A stretch of DNA of 64,000 nucleotides from Flavobacteriales bacterium (GTDB taxonomy: Bacteria; Bacteroidota; Bacteroidia; Flavobacteriales_D; Parvicellaceae). Below are positions 62,649 to 64,000 of this stretch, one piece after another; the first letter of the stretch is position 1; the number at the start of each line of letters is the position of its first letter. Made by a program: the position numbers and the translations under genes. The stretch covers positions 186,001-250,000 of the forward strand of contig JACJZN010000009.1 in assembly GCA_020635565.1 (NCBI GenBank), read 5' to 3'. The notes beneath the pieces were generated by a model. That model was not told the origin of the DNA and ran no database searches. It saw only the letters and a list, made by a program, of their open reading frames with translations.

Positions 62649-64000
62649 TCAATTGAATATTGGAGCGATCTTCCTTCCTCCCCATTCTACTACGGTAAAA
62701 CCTTTTCGTACTTTATAGAGTTCAGAAAGGTTTTGCTTTTGAATCTTTATTTCATTCTCTAATGGTTGGAATATCATCATCACCCGAATCATCGTTTCTG
62801 GTTGAGGGGTGATATTTAAAGCAGCGATGTCAGTGTAAGCATCACTTGCAAAATGGATGAGGTTATATGTATTATTCTCCAAATACGGCATCCAGAAAAT
62901 GATGAATTCATTTGTTTCACGAGCATTCAATCCCATCTTCGGAAGTTCTTCTTCCAAGAAATTGATCGTCTCACTTCCTTTCAATACTGTCCCATTTGGA
63001 ATGGTTAAAAGTGAGGTTTCTTTTCCTTCCCAGTATAAAGCGTAGAATTCTTTGCCGTTTTCATCGATCAGCGTTCCATCTGGAGATGCAGTTACTTTCC
63101 AGCCATGTTCATACTTCGGATAAGTGTGCGTTAAATGTCCCTCGAAGTTCAGATTTACTAATATCTTGGTTTCCTTTTCAGGGTATAAATAAATGATTGG
63201 TTTAGCTACACCATCCATCATGGATTCATCCATTTTGTAGATCTCTTCAATAAAAACACCATTTTCAAATGTTTCATGTAGTTCAAGGTCTCCCCACCAA
63301 TTGAAGATCTTGATATCTCCATGCAAAAAGCCATCCTTAAAATTAAGTTCAAATTGTTGAATGTCATAATCAGTAGGATGATCAAAGCCCTTTAATGTGC
63401 CTGTAAAAGCTTCTCCATTAATTATGAAGGTATTATTAAAGGATTCTTTCTCGATGATCTCATTCATCCACGTGTAACCATTATCTTGATGAGAAGGCAT
63501 TATCTCAATTAAGCCACCTTCTCGGCTTCCATTTTTGAGATCATTGATGATCAAACTTGAAGTACTTTGATCAAAAGTCCAATCAGCTGAATAAGGCTCC
63601 TTTCCTGAATAAAGCCATTTACCTTTATTAAATACTCTTTCAACGATGACAGAGCCATCAGTGTCATAAAGTGTACAGTTTCCATCTGCCAATCCGTCAA
63701 TTACATTGAAACTGGATGCAAGTTTTGTTTTATAGGCATCATAATAAAGATTGATGGTGCCTGTATATTCGCCAAGCTCACCATATCTCACTGAAAAATT
63801 ATCACGCGCAATGACTTTCATTGAAGTGTAGAGATTGGAAGAGTCATCATACTGAAAAACATAGGGTACCAGATCAATAGCGTTAAAGTTCTTTATGGAT
63901 TCTTTGTCAAGTCCACCTAAATCCTCAATCCAAAGATCTTGATCCGGTCCTTCTACTACTCCTGATATGGTAGGATTTTCACTGTAATCAGTGGTGATAA
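62649..64000 (-). CDS. MORN/YwqK-like protein with C-terminal KPIIYLYPEKET domain, 5' end outside window
   Basis: The frame stays open from 63821 to the right edge (59 more codons; ...PTISGVVEGPDQDLW, YVFQYDDSSNLYTS), so the ATG at 63821 is not the start and at least 449 residues exist. The N-terminal visible half has MORN-like strands (YTGTINLYYDAYK, DGLADGNCTLYDTDGSVI, KDGFLHGDIKIFNWWGDLELHETFENGVF). The C-terminal half begins KPIIYLYPEKETKILV and contains YPKYEHGWKVTASPDGTL, FYALYWEGKE and NEFIIFWMPYLE. I believe this is a conserved uncharacterised domain; I cannot name it. No function assigned. Confidence 0.8.
   Translation of the reverse strand, partial: ITTDYSENPTISGVVEGPDQDLWIEDLGGLDKESIKNFNAIDLVPYVFQYDDSSNLYTSMKVIARDNFSVRYGELGEYTGTINLYYDAYKTKLASSFNVIDGLADGNCTLYDTDGSVIVERVFNKGKWLYSGKEPYSADWTFDQSTSSLIINDLKNGSREGGLIEIMPSHQDNGYTWMNEIIEKESFNNTFIINGEAFTGTLKGFDHPTDYDIQQFELNFKDGFLHGDIKIFNWWGDLELHETFENGVFIEEIYKMDESMMDGVAKPIIYLYPEKETKILVNLNFEGHLTHTYPKYEHGWKVTASPDGTLIDENGKEFYALYWEGKETSLLTIPNGTVLKGSETINFLEEELPKMGLNARETNEFIIFWMPYLENNTYNLIHFASDAYTDIAALNITPQPETMIRVMMIFQPLENEIKIQKQNLSELYKVRKGFTVVEWGGRKIAPIFN

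Noticed and set aside
63821..63823. Complete gene start for the right-edge protein at 63821
   Set aside because: The frame remains open for 59 more codons to the edge with protein-like composition, so the gene is cut by the window.

Overview
The window comes from an AT-rich genome of the phylum Bacteroidota, most likely a marine-type member of Flavobacteriales (Crocinitomicaceae/Cryomorphaceae-like; this placement is inference). The evidence is T9SS sorting domains of both type A and type B, a SusC-like TonB receptor paired with a DUF4249 lipoprotein, TSP3-repeat and OmpA/PD40 envelope proteins, a single-chain glycyl-tRNA synthetase, and a recurring TAnnTTTG -7 promoter box with weak or absent Shine-Dalgarno sequences. 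I see no rRNA, CRISPR array, insertion sequence, prophage or integrase.

Layout. 0-1.2 kb: end of an exopolysaccharide cluster (tyrosine kinase tail, rfbC) running into a WecA/MraY-type transferase. 1.4-6.6 kb: four consecutive recognisable genes (WecA-like transferase, MltD-like transglycosylase, uvrA, LOG-family protein) all carry many small indels. The clean start and end of this damage, and its frequent position in homopolymers, point to sequence or assembly error more than to real decay. 7-12.6 kb: a TSP3/EF-hand outer-membrane protein, a secreted WD40-caspase fusion and a radical SAM protein. 12.6-24.2 kb: mostly housekeeping and envelope genes (OafA-like acyltransferase, tRNA-Leu, TatD, DUF4105/Lnb-like protein, CtaA, GlyRS, MurQ, NUDIX, DUF2911, SuhB). 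24.3-30.8 kb: a giant T9SS type B protein built of exact 228-bp repeats. 32-43 kb: an OmpA/PD40 protein, and a two-gene operon of T9SS-secreted amidase and GH18 hydrolase with matching accessory modules. 43-46.8 kb: a six-gene operon including aroC and YceI. 46.9-52.3 kb: a three-gene operon ending in a periplasmic-propeller/SpoIIE phosphatase. 52.5-56.1 kb: DUF4197, a nucleoside phosphorylase, a SirB1-like protein, then SiaB kinase and SiaC phosphoprotein. 56-60.8 kb: a TBDR/DUF4249/HMG-CoA-lyase operon. 60.8-64 kb: fumC, a small membrane protein, tRNA-Ala and a MORN-like protein running off the right edge.

The most system-like signal is the pairing, within 9.3 kb, of SiaB-type kinase and SiaC-type phosphoprotein with a membrane sensor that ends in a catalytically complete SpoIIE/PP2C phosphatase. 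That phosphatase is encoded with two secreted proteins of unknown function. Together they could form an envelope-sensing partner-switch whose target is not visible here. Second are the T9SS-exported cell-wall hydrolases and the repeat-evolving adhesin-like proteins.
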